64,000 nt of DNA, from assembly GCA_025201345.1 (NCBI GenBank), contig JAIXMG010000001.1, positions 1,240,001 through 1,304,000 on the forward strand, given 5' to 3'. Source of the DNA: Thamnidium elegans. Taxonomy: Eukaryota > Mucoromycota > Mucoromycetes > Mucorales > Mucoraceae. Made by a program: the position numbers and the translations under genes. A model generated the notes under the pieces. That model searched no databases. It was not told the DNA's origin and saw nothing but the letters and a program-made list of their open reading frames with translations. Shown piece by piece: positions 11,702 through 23,900 of the stretch. The number at the start of each line of letters is the position of its first letter. Position 1 is the stretch's first letter.

Positions 11702-12799
11702 ATGGCCATAGTTAAAAGGAAGAACTATAGAAAGAAGATCGATTCCGATGATGAAGCTGATATCGCTCTAGTAGAGCCAACAGAGGAAATTGAGCAAGTC
11801 AGGTAAAAGAAAAAAATATTCGTTATATTCTTTTTGTTGATCGATTAAATAGTGCAACCATTGAAGAGTTGGCTGAATTGCGTAAGTTACGTCGTAAACA
11901 CGTTGGTATAGATATCGAAAAGTTATTAAAAGGTTCAGACAAGAAAAAAAAGAAGAAGAAGTTGCCACAAGAGTCTAATTCTTGGAATTTAAAGAAAGGT
12001 GGACTTGTTGACGCCGATGCATATAAGCAAAAGATGGAAGAAGACGATCCAACAACTGTACGAAAGCTCAAGTTGGATTCGTTTGCAACAGCTACCAATA
12101 CTTTGGATGTCGATAAGCACATGTAAGATCTAAATGAGGACTTTTTATGTTGTATCCAGGTTACTAAATCGTAAATGTATTGTTTTTTAGGATGGAATAT
12201 ATTGAAAGTGAAATGAGAAAAAGAAGAGGCGGTTCTGCACTTCCAGAGGATGAAGAAGATAACGAGGAAAACGCTGACCGTGGGTTGGTTGATATTTACG
12301 AGGAATTATATCGTATTCCCGATAGACTGAAGGGTGGACAAAAGCAAGAGTCAGAAGGAAACGTTCAATTATCCTCACAAATGCTCACCGCTATTCCTGA
12401 AGTAGATCTTGGCATAGAGTAAGTTTATATCTGTTATATAATATATATATATACATGTGTGTGTGTGTGTGTGTATTTTTAAATTAACCAATAATAATAA
12501 TAATATTATAGTACTCGATTAAAGAATATTGAAGAAACGGAAAGAGCTAAGCGTAGGTTAATTGATGAGACACAGAAAGAAGAAAATAAACCGCAGTCAG
12601 AAGAAGGTAAAATAGATATATGATGTATATATATTGCGTAAAATGTATATTAATCCCCCACATTTAATCATTTTTAGAGTTTGTTCCAGCAAACTTTGAA
12701 AAACAAATACCTAAACAATTTAAACCAAGATTGGATCATAAGTTAATGGCTACAGATGAGCAAGTAGCTGCTCGATTTAAAAAGAGAATGAGAAAATAG
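11702..12799 (+). CDS. Tls1/C9orf78 (Hep_59) family splicing-associated protein
   Basis: Nuclear protein of the family of human C9orf78 and fission-yeast Tls1, which bind spliceosomal components (Brr2) and, in yeast, affect telomere silencing through splicing. Exons are 11702-11802, 11853-12122, 12191-12418, 12512-12606 and 12678-12799, giving 271 aa. Family landmarks in order are a basic N-terminus (MAIVKRKNYRKK), the ELRKLRRKHVGIDIEKLL block, a KKGGLVDAD motif, MMEYIESEMRKRRG, then QMLTAIPEVDLGIE, which is the most conserved segment, and a basic end (RFKKRMRK). The protein is highly charged and probably largely disordered. The start is the first ATG in frame with these blocks. Confidence 0.87.
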
Positions 12800-13022
12800 G
12801 GCCTAAAAATAAACTACCATCTCTTTATTATTGTTATTGTTGATAAATGAAAAAGAAAACCCCTTTGTGTGATTACAATCAATACGTATCAATTCATTAG
12901 GCATTAGTAATGTATCGTATATTTTAAAAATAGTGAATTCATTTTGTTCATAACTATAAAAACCGTTTTCCCAAACAAACAAAAAAAATTACATATGTAT
13001 ATACTTTATCATACTACATATT

Positions 13023-13486
13023 ATGAAACTCTATTCTTCAATTATTATTATCTTTATTCTTACTTGTGTACAAGTTTTGTGTGCTTCTTTATTAGATGTA
13101 CAAACTACAAACGATATCTCTTTTTCAAATATTGCTTCTATTTTAAAAATTACTATTGAAACACAAGAAAAAATAATCGAAGTATGGTGGAATTTTGTTT
13201 CTCAACAATTTAGTAACCATCAAACTAGTTCGTTAGTGTAGGTTATCTTAAAGCACGTCCCTTTCATTATATCACTCGATTAATTATTATTATTTTTAGA
13301 TCTCGTCATCTTATTCATGGTGGTCCTAACATTAACACTCATGCTATCCCTAGGATGACACGCGAATCTGCAATATTTTTTCCTCCGTTACCTCCGTTTC
13401 TAGTGCTACCTCCTCTCCCCCCTATCCCTACTTTACTCCCTTTACCTCCATTATCATTTCCCCCGGGATTTAGTACAAAAAAATAA
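13023..13486 (+). CDS. Small secreted protein with WWN motif and Pro-rich tail (paralogue 1)
   Basis: Exons 13023-13237 and 13300-13486 give 133 aa. A signal peptide is clear (MKLYSSIIIIFILTCVQVLCA). A short helical part follows, with IETQEKIIEVWWNFVSQQF. The intron falls in a Val codon, and the second exon encodes a Pro/Leu-rich tail with repeated PPLPP. The neighbour at 13934 has the same layout: signal peptide, an E-WWN-V segment about 25-30 residues before the intron, and the same intron phase (SLV-SRH against ALT-ARD). They are therefore tandem paralogues. No cysteines occur in the mature part, so it is not a disulphide-rich effector or hydrophobin. The function is unknown; a secreted peptide or wall-associated protein is possible. 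Confidence 0.7.
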
Positions 13487-13933
13487 ACTGCATTATATTC
13501 TATGATATATAAAATTAAATTATATTTACACCACTTTTTGTAAGGTTTTCCTTGTTGTTTCTAAAACTTTTACTACAGTAATCTTTACAAATTTCTTAAT
13601 AATTTAGAAATAGTCGCATTATTAATAATTTTGGTGGTAAACTGCATTCCGAAGTAGAATATATTATTTAGCTATGGATAGTTTGGTCATAAAGAAACTG
13701 ATAGAAGACCAATTTCTATTTTAAAAAATATCACCGTTGCTCTTATTTTACTTTTAAAAAAATAATACATGCACTGATAAATTGAATTTAAGCTACTTTC
13801 TAGCAACTAGTTCCGTAATTCTACAAATGTTTAAATTTAGAAAATATAATAACAAGTGATAGAATAAAAATTAAATACTATATATACGAAAAGAAAATTA
13901 TAAAGTTTTTAAAAAGTAATTCATCTTCCTACT
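13487..13933. other. Spacer between the two secreted-protein paralogues
   Basis: AT-rich spacer with no open frame of note. A TATA-like stretch (ACTATATATACG, about 13876-13888) lies some 50 bp upstream of the second paralogue's ATG and may be its core promoter. Confidence 0.5.
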
Positions 13934-14277
13934 ATGAAAATTTACGTTTTAATCATCTCATCTTTACTTTGTTCATTATCTTTCGCTCAGGCTACGCCTG
14001 CCTGGAAGCGTGATGATGCCGCCGCTACTACCGAAAAAAGTGTCTTATCTTCTTTAAACGAAGCTCGTACTGCTCATGAGCAATCCGTAAAGGAATGGTG
14101 GAACTCTGTTTATGACCAGTACGGTCAGTCTGGTAATGCGTTAACGTAAGTATATTCCAATTTTTTTTTCTTTTTTTGCTGTTTTAGGATCAATTGATTA
14201 ATCACATATATAATCTGCGTAGCGCTCGCGATGTTTCCCCCGAACATCATGCTCCTTGGCACCCTCCTCACTGGTGA
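13934..14277 (+). CDS. Small secreted protein with WWN motif and KR processing site (paralogue 2)
   Basis: Exons 13934-14145 and 14223-14277 give 88 aa. The signal peptide (MKIYVLIISSLLCSLSFAQA) is followed by TPAWKRDD, where KR could be a Kex2 cleavage site; a helix with EARTAHEQSVKEWWNSVYDQ follows. The last exon encodes a short His/Pro/Trp tail (EHHAPWHPPHW). The mature region is about 60 aa and lacks cysteine. It shares signal peptide, EWWN-V segment and intron position with the gene at 13023 but has a much shorter tail. The codons (GCC, CGT, TCC) are better biased than in paralogue 1, suggesting stronger expression. The function is unknown. Confidence 0.72.
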
Positions 14278-15300
14278 AAAATATTATAATTTCAGAGTAA
14301 TTGCTTAAATAAAATATTTTTCAGTTTATCACCTTTTTTTTTTATGCTTTTAAAATACTTGCGAAAAATATATATGAACATATATTAGTGTTAGTTTTAT
14401 ATAAAGTAGTTAGACATTAAATTATAATAAAACAACACGTTGGAATAATCTATTTTATATTATTGGAGGACCTTTTTTTGTCCTTTTCTAACTCAAATAT
14501 TATATGTACATTTTTCTCTCAAATCACAGGTATATACTACATTTTGTATACTTTACATAGTTCATATGAGCTGTTAGCAGTATCCTATAATATTATCCTG
14601 CCACTAGTTGAGTGGTTCATCTTCATGTTGTATTGCGTATTTATGGCGCTTATATAAGATTATGTTCGATTTAAGAATGGATTCCTTCCCGATTTTGCCC
14701 ACCCTTAAATAGAGACGCTATTGTACACTATAGTTTCCATTTTTTAATTCCTAACCACTGACATACTAATTTCATTGCTTTCAAAATAAAATCGGTTACA
14801 GTGTCACATAAAAGTCAATAATAAAAATTAGCGTTTACAAAGGCTGAAGGTATAAATGTCTTACCTCTTCAGAGCCGATAATACTAAAGTGAGAGGCTGG
14901 CTAGCTCTCTTACAGAGGTTATGGCATTATGATTGGCTAAAACACCCCTCACTAAAAGTATACCGCCGGCGTGAAACAAAAAGTGGTTCCAAATCAATCT
15001 CTTAAATATGACTTCAATTTATGATAAGAAAATACCCTCTTTATATATCTTCTAAAATTTAGTTAGATATCAAGTATGCTTCTCATGTATATCTAGGTTA
15101 TCAAGAGTTTACTTCTTTTTTCTTTTTCCCTCTTTGCATTGTTCAAGTACCCGGAGCCTCAAAGTATGAAACAACAAAACCCAAGTCAAGGTCTTACTTT
15201 TAAGTATCCGAAAACCTAGCACTTGAAAAAGGTGCTTAACAAAAAAAAACTACATGTTTCTTACATTAATTACTATTCTTTATAATTAAAAAAAAAAAAT
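14278..15300. other. Intergenic region upstream of the alcohol dehydrogenase
   Basis: About 1 kb of AT-rich DNA. A 64-codon frame at 14463-14657 has no recognisable composition and begins in a non-ATG context. Near 14890-14915 the short inverted pieces AGAGGCTGGCTAG/CTAGCTCTCT could form a hairpin. Nothing else is supported. Confidence 0.45.
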
Positions 15301-16558
15301 ATGACGGATACTTTTACTGGATGGGCAGCTACTGCTAAAGGTAGATATATACGACGAAATACTATGATCGGTTATTATAATTCACTTATTTACTTTCCTC
15401 TCTTGTAGGAGAACCGCTTGTTCAAATGGAATTAAAGCTTCGAACATGGGACGAAGATTGCGTAGATATTGATATTACACACTGTGGTATCTGTGCTAGC
15501 GATATATATACCATTGATGAAGGGTGGGGACCTACAGATTACCCTTGTGTAGCTGGGCATGAAATTGTTGGTATTGTAACTCGCGTAGGAAAGAGCGTTA
15601 AGAAGATTCAAGTTGGTGATCGCGTAGGTGTTGGACCCGAATGTGATTCTTGTCGCGAATGTGGCGCTTGTAAGGACGGCTTTGAAAATGTTTGTGAAAA
15701 ATTTGCTACAACTACATATAACTCTAAATGGCCTAATGGTGATAAAACTTATGGTGGTTATGCTAATAAATGGAGAGGTGATTACCGTTGGGTATTTAAG
15801 GTTCCCAATAACATGTCAAATAAAGATGCTGCGTGCTTTTTTTGTGCTGGCATTACTACATATGCTCCTTTAAAGCATGGCGATGTCAATGAAAAGAGTG
15901 TTGTTGGTGTTTTGGGTATTGGTAAAGTAGGATACGCCAGAGTCCATGATCAGAATAACTATAATATCAATCTGACATATATTATTTTGATTAGGCGGTC
16001 TTGGTCATATTGCTATCCTGTTTGCTAAAGCTATGGGCGCTACTGTTATAGGCATGTCTCATAGTGACAAAAAGAGAGATTATGCAGACGATCTTGGTTG
16101 TGATGGTTATATTAATACAGAGGTTGTCGAAGATATGGTAAAATATAAGCATAAATTGACCCATATTCTTTGTACGGGCACTGGAAAAGATTTCGAATGT
16201 AAGTTCAAATACTTGTTTATGACAAAGACTATATATATATATATATATCGACATTTTATTTTTTATTTTAGGGGAACCTTATTTAGAACTTTTGCATGTC
16301 AATGGTAAATTTATGAACGTTTTTATCCCTGGTTGGAAGTTCCCTCAAATCGACCCGTTCACGTTAATCATCAATCAAGTCAGTATCTCTGGTACTGCTG
16401 TCGGATCTCCTGCTGAAATGCAGGAAATGATCAACTTTGCCGCAGAAAGAGAGATTAAGCCTTGGATTAATAAATATAAAATGTCTGATATTAATAAGGC
16501 AATTGCAGACTTTAGAGCAGGATTGCCTAAATTCAGATTTGTTTTGGAAAATGAATAA
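15301..16558 (+). CDS. Zinc-dependent alcohol dehydrogenase, CAD/ADH6 type
   Basis: Medium-chain NADP(H)-dependent alcohol dehydrogenase of the cinnamyl-alcohol-dehydrogenase/ADH6-ADH7 branch, which reduces a wide range of aldehydes in the cytosol. Exons 15301-15340, 15409-15921, 15995-16198 and 16272-16558 give 347 aa, the usual length. Catalytic zinc ligands sit in HCGICASD and AGHEIVG. The structural zinc is held by four Cys spaced C-x2-C-x2-C-x7-C (CRECGACKDGFENVC). The Rossmann motif GIGGLGH is made across the second intron. The CAD-type F-CAGITTYAPLK block and the C-terminal end FRFVLENE are present. The start ATG at 15301 gives MTDTFTGWAA, a typical N-terminus. Confidence 0.92.
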
Positions 16559-16813
16559 AAATTACGCAAAATTAATCTTCCAAAGTGTAAAATACACATA
16601 TATATATATAACCGACTCGAAACATCCTATTATGGGATTTGAAGTTTTAGATGGAACATACATGACATACCCAATACGTGGAATTCTATATTAGAACGCG
16701 TCTTTGTAAGAAGTCACTTTTTCGTAATAAAAGAAATTAAAAATTCGAATCTAGTAAGAATTTTTTACTTCTTCTTTTTTTTTACAAGTTTAACCAAGTA
16801 ATAACTTCATTAA

Positions 16814-19800
16814 ATGGATGATAACCAACGTTCTAAAGGTACATATACATATATATATATATATATCTTACATTATATAAATGGATTTATCTAACTTTGG
16901 TTTACGAAAAAATATTAGAGGAGGAAAAAACTACAGATATTAACTTTCCAAATATGAAATCAAAATGTATTTCTTTAATGACCCGAATAAGAAATACACC
17001 TTTACCATTAATAAGAAAGGTCTTTAAAGCATCAATTGCATTACTAGTTAGTCTCATACTTGTATTGGTAGATAATACTCGAGTTATATTAGGTCCTGCT
17101 AATACTCTTGCAACATTGGGTGTTCTTTTATATTTTCCTGTAAGGCCAGTTGGTACGAACGCATAAATAATTCCGAATCCTCATAGTATTCTTAATTTTA
17201 ATAACGTCCGATGTTTTAATTTATGAGTAGGAATTCAATCCAAGGTAAATATTACAGTATCCTCGATATATTGTAAGCACTAAAATTTATATATTTACAT
17301 AAAGATAATCATACAAGGTTTATTAAGTGCAGTTATTGGTTCGGCGTGGTGTTTTTTAGGTATAAAAAAAATGCATATTGCATAATATAGTGTCTGACGA
17401 TTATTATAATACAGGAAATTTTCTTGCAAATTGCGCTAGAAATCCAGCAGTAGAATCACCCCTTCAAGCTTCATCAAGCGTAGTGTCCGCAATGTTTTGT
17501 TTTGTTTTGATATTTGTTATGGGGTATGTTCGAGCGAAGTACCCCCAAGGTAAGACATCAATAGTAGTCAGTGATCGCAAGAGTTACTAATTTTTCTGTT
17601 ATGTAGCTGATTTTGCTACTGTTTTTGCTAGTATGATAGCATCTGTAAGCTTTAAATCACGTTAATTTTATAGAATATGCTCTAATTTTTTTTATACTCA
17701 TAGTTCGCTTTAACACAAAATGCAGGATTGCCTGGATTCGAAGCAAGTTCAACAGTTTGTATTATCATTTTTAAAAATATTGTTATATAATGTAAAGAGA
17801 CTCATTTATTTTATTGTTGGAAAAAAAAAAGTTTACTTTTTTAAAACCTATTTTATTTTCAACAGCAATTTCATTCGTAGTGAATATACTTATATGGCCT
17901 GAAGATAGTGTTTCTAATTATCTAGATGTTCTAACTGATGTTCTTGAACAGTACAACACTTTTTTTCAAGAAAATGCGACTGATTACTTTAGAAAGGAAG
18001 CGAAAGAAAGACACGATATACCAATTGCTGGTGCTAAAACTACGTCACTTGCCATGCTACGTACAACTTTACAAGCTTCGTTTATTAAATTAGTAGATGC
18101 TCAGCATGAAATAAAACATGCAGTCCTATACCACCAACTCTCACATCAAAATATTGTTGATCTAACTCGACACGTTAGGTCTTTACATACGCCACTTCAT
18201 GGTATAGGCGTAAGTGTTATATGTAAAAGCAAAGATATTTTAGATCCCGAAGGAACTGTGTTTTCTAATCGAGGTATTACTCCCGAAATCGGTAAGGATC
18301 TTGAAAATCCAACTTTTGAACTTATTGAAGCGTGCAAGGTAGTATTACAGGAGTGTACAGATAGAGTTTCACTTTACTTTAAAGAAGTAAATCGTTCTGT
18401 GTGGAGTACATTTTTATGGCCATTTCCAAGGTTATTTCATAATAAACAAATGTCCGGGTTACCTCCTATGTCCATTAATCGCTTATACGACGCTATTTCC
18501 AGACATTTACGGACAACAAGTAGTAAGAGAACAAGTCAAGCCAATATATTAACATATGGATATTTAGAAGGAAAACAAGGGCAATTACATCAACAAAATT
18601 TACAGCTGCCTCATTTACTTCAGTTTAATTTATTGTCTTATGCTAATAGTCTGCATTCTTTAGCTAACTATCTTAGTGGTTTGGATCCTCTTCGACCAAA
18701 AAAAATACGCCTACCACGCATGTCTTTAAGAAGTTGGTTAAGACCTTCTTCAGGTGATACGGCGAATGTAATGGGCGGGAAAGTAAATGTAAATAGATCA
18801 ATTACAGAGAGTTATGGAGGCTTGTCTTCACCGGGAGATACTGAATCATCCATTAGATGTAGTGGTTCCGTGCAAGACGACGGGGATGTATGGGTAGGCG
18901 ATTTGAACCTTAGAGATAAGACACATCAACGAGACCCTGATGTAGATGCTCCTGCCACTAAGGTGGAACATTTTTTCAACTATGTCAGTAAGGTTTTCAA
19001 TTGGTTTTATAGTATGGAAACTTTATTTGGTTTAAAAACAGCCGTTTCATTTATATTACTTTCTTTACCCGCTTATCTTCCTCAAAGTATGGATTGGTTT
19101 ATTGGTTGGGGTGGTCAATGGGTTGCCAATACTCTTATTATGTGGATCTTTCCAATGGCAGGCACGTTTAACTTTACGTAAGCAATGATATATATATATA
19201 TGTAGCGTATGATTATCGCTAAGTGCTTACAATGCCCCTCCCCTTTCTTTTTTTGTATAGAGTTGTATTCGGGTTATTAGGAACTGTAATTGGTGCAATT
19301 CTTAGTATTATTGTTTGGGAAATCGCTCGAGGTAATCGTTATGGAATTGCAGTTTTAACTTTCTTTGTTGTCTTTATTCCGTTTCAATATTTACTTATGG
19401 TCAGTCGTATATATGACTTTTTGGCGATTATGACATTATTTGCGTACTTGATGGTAAATAATTACAAAAAAAGTATTATGACTATAGACTTATTAAGTTG
19501 TATGTTATAAAGATCATTACGACAGGTTTTCAAAATGCAGTAGGTGATGAACTCCGAGGTGATTCAATAGAAATGGCAGCTGGAAAGGTAATTTGATCCA
19601 TACATTATGTAGAACAATTGGCTAATTTTTTTTTTATAAAAAAAATAACAGCGATTGCTTTTTGTCGTCTTGGGTATAATTTGTGCTAGTATTGTAAACT
19701 GGTTTCCACGCCCTGTTACTTGCCGTGTTGAACTTCGTAAACGAATTTCAAAGACATTTTATGATCTTAGCATACTATATGGAGCAATTTTTGCTAGCAT

Positions 19801-20434
19801 TCTTACAAGCAATGATGTTTCTTTGCGAGTAATAAAGGATTTTGAAAAATTGGCTTTAGGAATACAAAGACAGCTAAAGGACGAAGAAACTTACTTGAGA
19901 TTATCCAAGTTAGAACCACCATTAAAAGGAAAATTTCCGTACGATATCTATAGTGAATTAATTGAAAGGTTAAACAACATGGCGTTCTTAATCGAAGGGA
20001 TGGGATTTGCTGCAATATCTATGGATAAAACTTGGAGAAGCTGTCTTATGGAAGTTTTTAATGAAGATATAGTAGACTATGTAAGTATAGCTAGCTTGTG
20101 TTGCTTGAATATATGAAAAAAAAAGATTAATTGTCTAATATAGGTCGCGTGTTTTATGAATATGATGAGAACTTTATCTGGAGCATTTATATCCAAAATT
20201 GCTTTACCGCCGTATATCATTTCACCGAATAATTTAAAAGAAAAATTAGATAGGAAGCTTTGTATTACCGTACGAAAATACCCTGAACGGCTTTATAACG
20301 ATACTTTTTCCAGCTTCTGCGCTTACTCTGTCGCATCTTCCAAGTTTACTGAAGAATTGATCGAGGCTTCAGAATGCGTTGAAAGGTTGGTTGGTGTTGA
20401 TGATCCGGCTGACTGGCTTCGTAATGCTCGATAG
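16814..20434 (+). CDS. Large FUSC/aromatic-acid-exporter-like membrane protein (Bre4/DUF2421 type)
   Basis: Fungal protein with two hydrophobic blocks, resembling the fusaric-acid-resistance-like family with an 'ER transporter, 6TM' N-terminal domain and a C-terminal DUF2421 (fission-yeast Bre4). The start ATG at 16814 opens a 25-nt exon (MDDNQRSK). Further exons read 16919-17152, 17231-17272, 17318-17359, 17415-17549, a short exon near 17608-17642 (ADFATVFASMIAS), and FALTQNAGLPGFEASS near 17701. A long exon follows at about 17833-19179, then 19259-~19470, ~19535-19587, 19652-20080 and 20144-20434. Landmarks are GPANTLATLGVLLYF, GSAWCFLG-NFLANCARNP and the second block MWIFPMAGTF/RVVFGLLGTVIGA. 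The boundaries near 17750-17833 and 19470-19535 are uncertain. Any drug-resistance role is inference from the family. Confidence 0.78.
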
Positions 20435-20833
20435 TGAGAAGAAGAGGTTCAATTCCGTCTGTCAATTTGTTATATCTATTAAAAAAAATGTAAATAATAC
20501 TTTTGATTGTGCAACGTATTAAATTGATCGGGAAACGTTAGTGTTCACGCCCCAAATGCTAATACATATCTGTTATATTAAATCAAAGCCTCGAGTGCTA
20601 CAGATATCATATAATCAATGATAGAACTTTTTTTTTTGTATTAAATTTATCGATAGTCTAATCAGTAATAAATACAACTCTTTGTTTCAAACGGGATAGT
20701 CCTTTTTACTTTTTACTATATACAAAATCGAGCCAGTCATACTGTTCAGAACAGAGGAGGGCAGTCCCTTTTATTTGATTCTCAAACTTTCGAAAACGCT
20801 ACTATTGACCTTTGCTTTTAGATGCTATAAAAT
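20435..20833. other. Promoter region of the potassium channel gene
   Basis: 400 bp between the Bre4-like stop and the channel start. It is AT-rich with no frame of note. A TATAAAA string (20825-20831) abuts the start codon and may be chance. Confidence 0.4.
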
Positions 20834-22566
20834 ATGAGAGCCAGAGATAGTTTTAGATCGGGAGATGCAGAACATTGGCCAAACCGAGATTCGTTTGAGG
20901 AAGCGGAAGAAGGCGGTTTTAGATCAGAAGAATATTCTGCTCTATATTTAAACACCACACAAGACAACGTGCCCTTAACTCGTTCTCCTTATCGCTACCG
21001 ACAAAACCAAGCTTGGGTTTCACTTTCTGCCCTTGTTGATGAACGTAGAAGTGATGGTCGATTGATGACCAACTTAGATGAAGATGAGCCACATACACCT
21101 TTTGAAGCGACTAGTGCTCAAGATATCAATGATAGTTTAAAAAGAAAACTATATTTGTTGATGGAAAATCCTTCTAGCAGTAACGCAGCCTTTTGGGTGA
21201 ACGTAGTGGTATCGGTATTAATTGTATTTAGTGCAATTATGATCACTGTAGAAACTATACCCGCGTTTCGATCTGCTGAAAGCAATAAAGTCTGGTACGA
21301 TATATATGTATATATATATGTGTGTGTGTATGTGAAGTCTATACTAATGTTATTATTAGGTTTAATATGGAAATTGTAATGGTTGCTATATTCTCTTTAG
21401 AGTATATTTTAAGAATGTTTGCTCATTCTGATTCTTTTTCGATGCTTGGGAAGTTTTTTATATGTAAGCATGTCAATAACATCATTTCGCACGCATTTTG
21501 CTAATGGCTTTATATGTAATATTGTAGCACCTCTTACTATTATTGATTTTATATCCATTGTGCCATTTTACATTGAAATTATTGCCAAAAGAGATACCGT
21601 ATGTTGCTTTTTTTTAAAAAAAAAATTGAAGTCGTTAATATTTATACTGAATTATCAATTGCAGACGTATGAATTTAGATATTTAATTTTAAGATTATTT
21701 CGATTGTTTCGTTTGTTTAAAACTTACAAGTATACAAATACGCTTGTGATGACAATTGAAGTGATGGTAATTGCTTTTCGTCGGTCTAGAGATGCATTGT
21801 ACGCATTGTTCTTCTGTTTAATTACATGTGTTGTATTATTTTCAACCTTGTTATATTTTGCAGAAAGAGGTACATGGGACGAAAATCTTCAAACATTTGT
21901 TGACCCTAATGGGAACCCAAGGTATGTATTCATTTATATTATATACGTATATATATATATAGTTACGTTAGAACATGTATAAAAATAATTATTTGGGGGA
22001 AAAAAAGTTCTTTTGATAGTATTCCAGCGACATTTTGGTTTGTCATAGTTACCATCACCACCACTGGGTATGGCGATATTGTCCCAGCAACCTTTATTGG
22101 GAAATTAGTTACATTTCCAGCAATGGTATTTGGGGTTTTGGTAAAGATTTGATAAGAAAAAAAGTTTGATGATTTTCTCACACTAATGACTATATAATTT
22201 TTTTTTTCTTTTTTTTTTTTTTAGTTGATTGCGTTGCCTTCTATCATCATGGGAAGACATTTTACGATAGTTTGGGAAGCAATGAGAAGACGTCAACACT
22301 ATAATTCAAGTGCCGTTGGTGGTAAAAAAAAAAAAAAAAAAAAAAAAAAAGTCAATTAAGATTTTTGGATTATTCTAAAAAACTAGTTTTTTTTTTTTTT
22401 AGGTCTGTCCGTTTTTCCTAGTAACACTAATTCTAGACAAGATCCAGTGAACCAAATTATTCTAAATGAACTAGAAAAGATACGAGAAATAGCTTTAGAA
22501 AATTATACAAATACTGAAAGAATTTTAAACGAACTGCAAGTAAAATACAATATTGCTCAGCAGTAG
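20834..22566 (+). CDS. Voltage-gated potassium channel (Kv, six-TM)
   Basis: Six-transmembrane K+ channel subunit. Exons 20834-21294, 21360-21463, 21528-21598, 21665-21921, 22008-22140, 22225-22321 and 22403-22566 give 428 aa with all joins in frame. The first 110 residues are a polar cytosolic tail without an obvious T1 domain. S1 is about residues 119-139, S2 carries EIVMVAIFSLEYILRMF, and S3 has IIDFISIVPFYIEI. S4 has basic residues every third position (RLFRLFRLFK). The pore has FWFVIVTITTTGYGD, with selectivity filter TTGYGD, and S6 has LIALPSIIMGRHF. The wording is close to animal Kv channels. The C-terminal tail is a predicted helix (coiled-coil-like, NELEKIREIA). Such channels are uncommon in Dikarya. 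The gene is convergent with the Hal-type kinase. Confidence 0.93.
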
Positions 22567-23900
22567 TTTTTTTTTTTAAGTGACACGATCTAAAATTAGA
22601 GTTTATAAAGCAAACAAAAATCGTGAGAAATTAAGAGAATTTAGCCAAAAGTGTCACAATAATTAGGAAATGGAATGTCTATCAATTCTTATATTTCTTT
22701 TATTTAAGAAGACCATGTTGATTTATTCGTCAATCCTATTGGATAAAATATATACACCTTTTGCCCAAAACGATGTCATAAGAAAAAAAGCTGAATATAT
22801 TAATTCAAGTTTATCTTCAACATGTATTGTCCATTACTTATTGTAGAGTCATTTGTTCCCTTCTAGATTATCCTCATTGATATCTCGTTCATGAAAAGGC
22901 TGTTTAGCAGTGGAAGTTTTTGAAACAAAAACTTTATCCACCAGAGACCGACTTTTTAATTTTTCAACCATCCTTCTTGACAGTTTTGTCCTATTTTCTT
23001 CATTTTTATCACCTGTGGTAAATGGGTAAATAATAAAAAGATAAAATCAATTATAAATACTGTAGAAGAAAAGAACCAGAAGAAAAAAATCTAGATCGAA
23101 CGCGATAGAGAAAGATTGTATAAGCAATACTTTGCTAAGAATGCTCGGTATCCATCTTGCTCATTTAATAAGTAAAATTTATTAAAATCTGGAAAAGGAA
23201 AAAAGAAAGTCGAGGAAATGTGCACATTAGATGTAGTGGCAACCGCTGTGAGCGAAAGCCACTAGAATGAATCATTTATTAAGTGTAGTGACTATTTTAA
23301 GTATACCGCTGCGGATGCTCTAACACTGTTTTCTTTATTGAACTTTAGTTGATAATAAATGCAAAGTGCAAAACTATATATGCGACATATTTTTTTTTTT
23401 TTTTGAAAAGCACAACACTATTTTTCTGAATTGTGCGACACTCTTTTCTAAAAACATACTATACTGTTTTTTTAAAGGTACGACACTTTAATTAGCAAAA
23501 GGTGTATATCTATTTTGTGCGATTATTTTAGTTTATTCGGGTGTTATAAAAAGACGTTATGGTGGTACCATTTTAGATATTCGCGGGAAATGGATGAAAA
23601 TATTAACCTTAAGATTAAAAGGTCATATGTTGTTTTATATCCATACACAGAATAATCTGGGGAAAAAAAAAGGGTATTAACCAGTAAGAAATCTTTAGGG
23701 CAAATAACTTTATTTTTGTTTTTAGAAAGAAAGAAAGAAAAAAAAAAAAAAAAAAAAAAGAGAAAATCTATGATAAAATGGGGGGTAAAAAAAAAATATA
23801 TAAAAAAAAAAATGATTATAATGTTACAAAAAAAAAAAGTAGTAGTTGGAGATATAATACAAAGGGGAAATGAGTATAAGGAAAAAAAGAAAAAGAAAAT
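22567..23900. other. Intergenic region with GCGACA-type repeated patches
   Basis: 1.3 kb between convergent genes. The part 23380-23530 contains repeated short motifs (GCGACATA, GTGCGACACT, GTACGACACT, TGTGCGAT) separated by A/T runs. Related patches lie at 22577-22590, 28613-28650 and 45010-45120. Long purine runs occupy 23735-23900. No credible coding region was seen. Confidence 0.5.
23381..23535. repeat. Cluster of GCGACA/GTGCGACACT motifs
   Basis: Within about 150 bp the motif GCGACA or its close variants occurs four times, spaced by roughly 40 bp of A/T-rich DNA. Similar clusters occur at 28613-28650 and, less perfectly, at 45010-45120. The copies are diverged and show no terminal repeats, so this may be the remains of one repeat family. 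Confidence 0.35.

Noticed and set aside
13300..13486. Pro-rich tail of paralogue 1 considered as a separate non-coding low-complexity tract
   Set aside because: It is in frame after a good acceptor at the position and phase of the paralogue's intron, so it was kept as exon 2.
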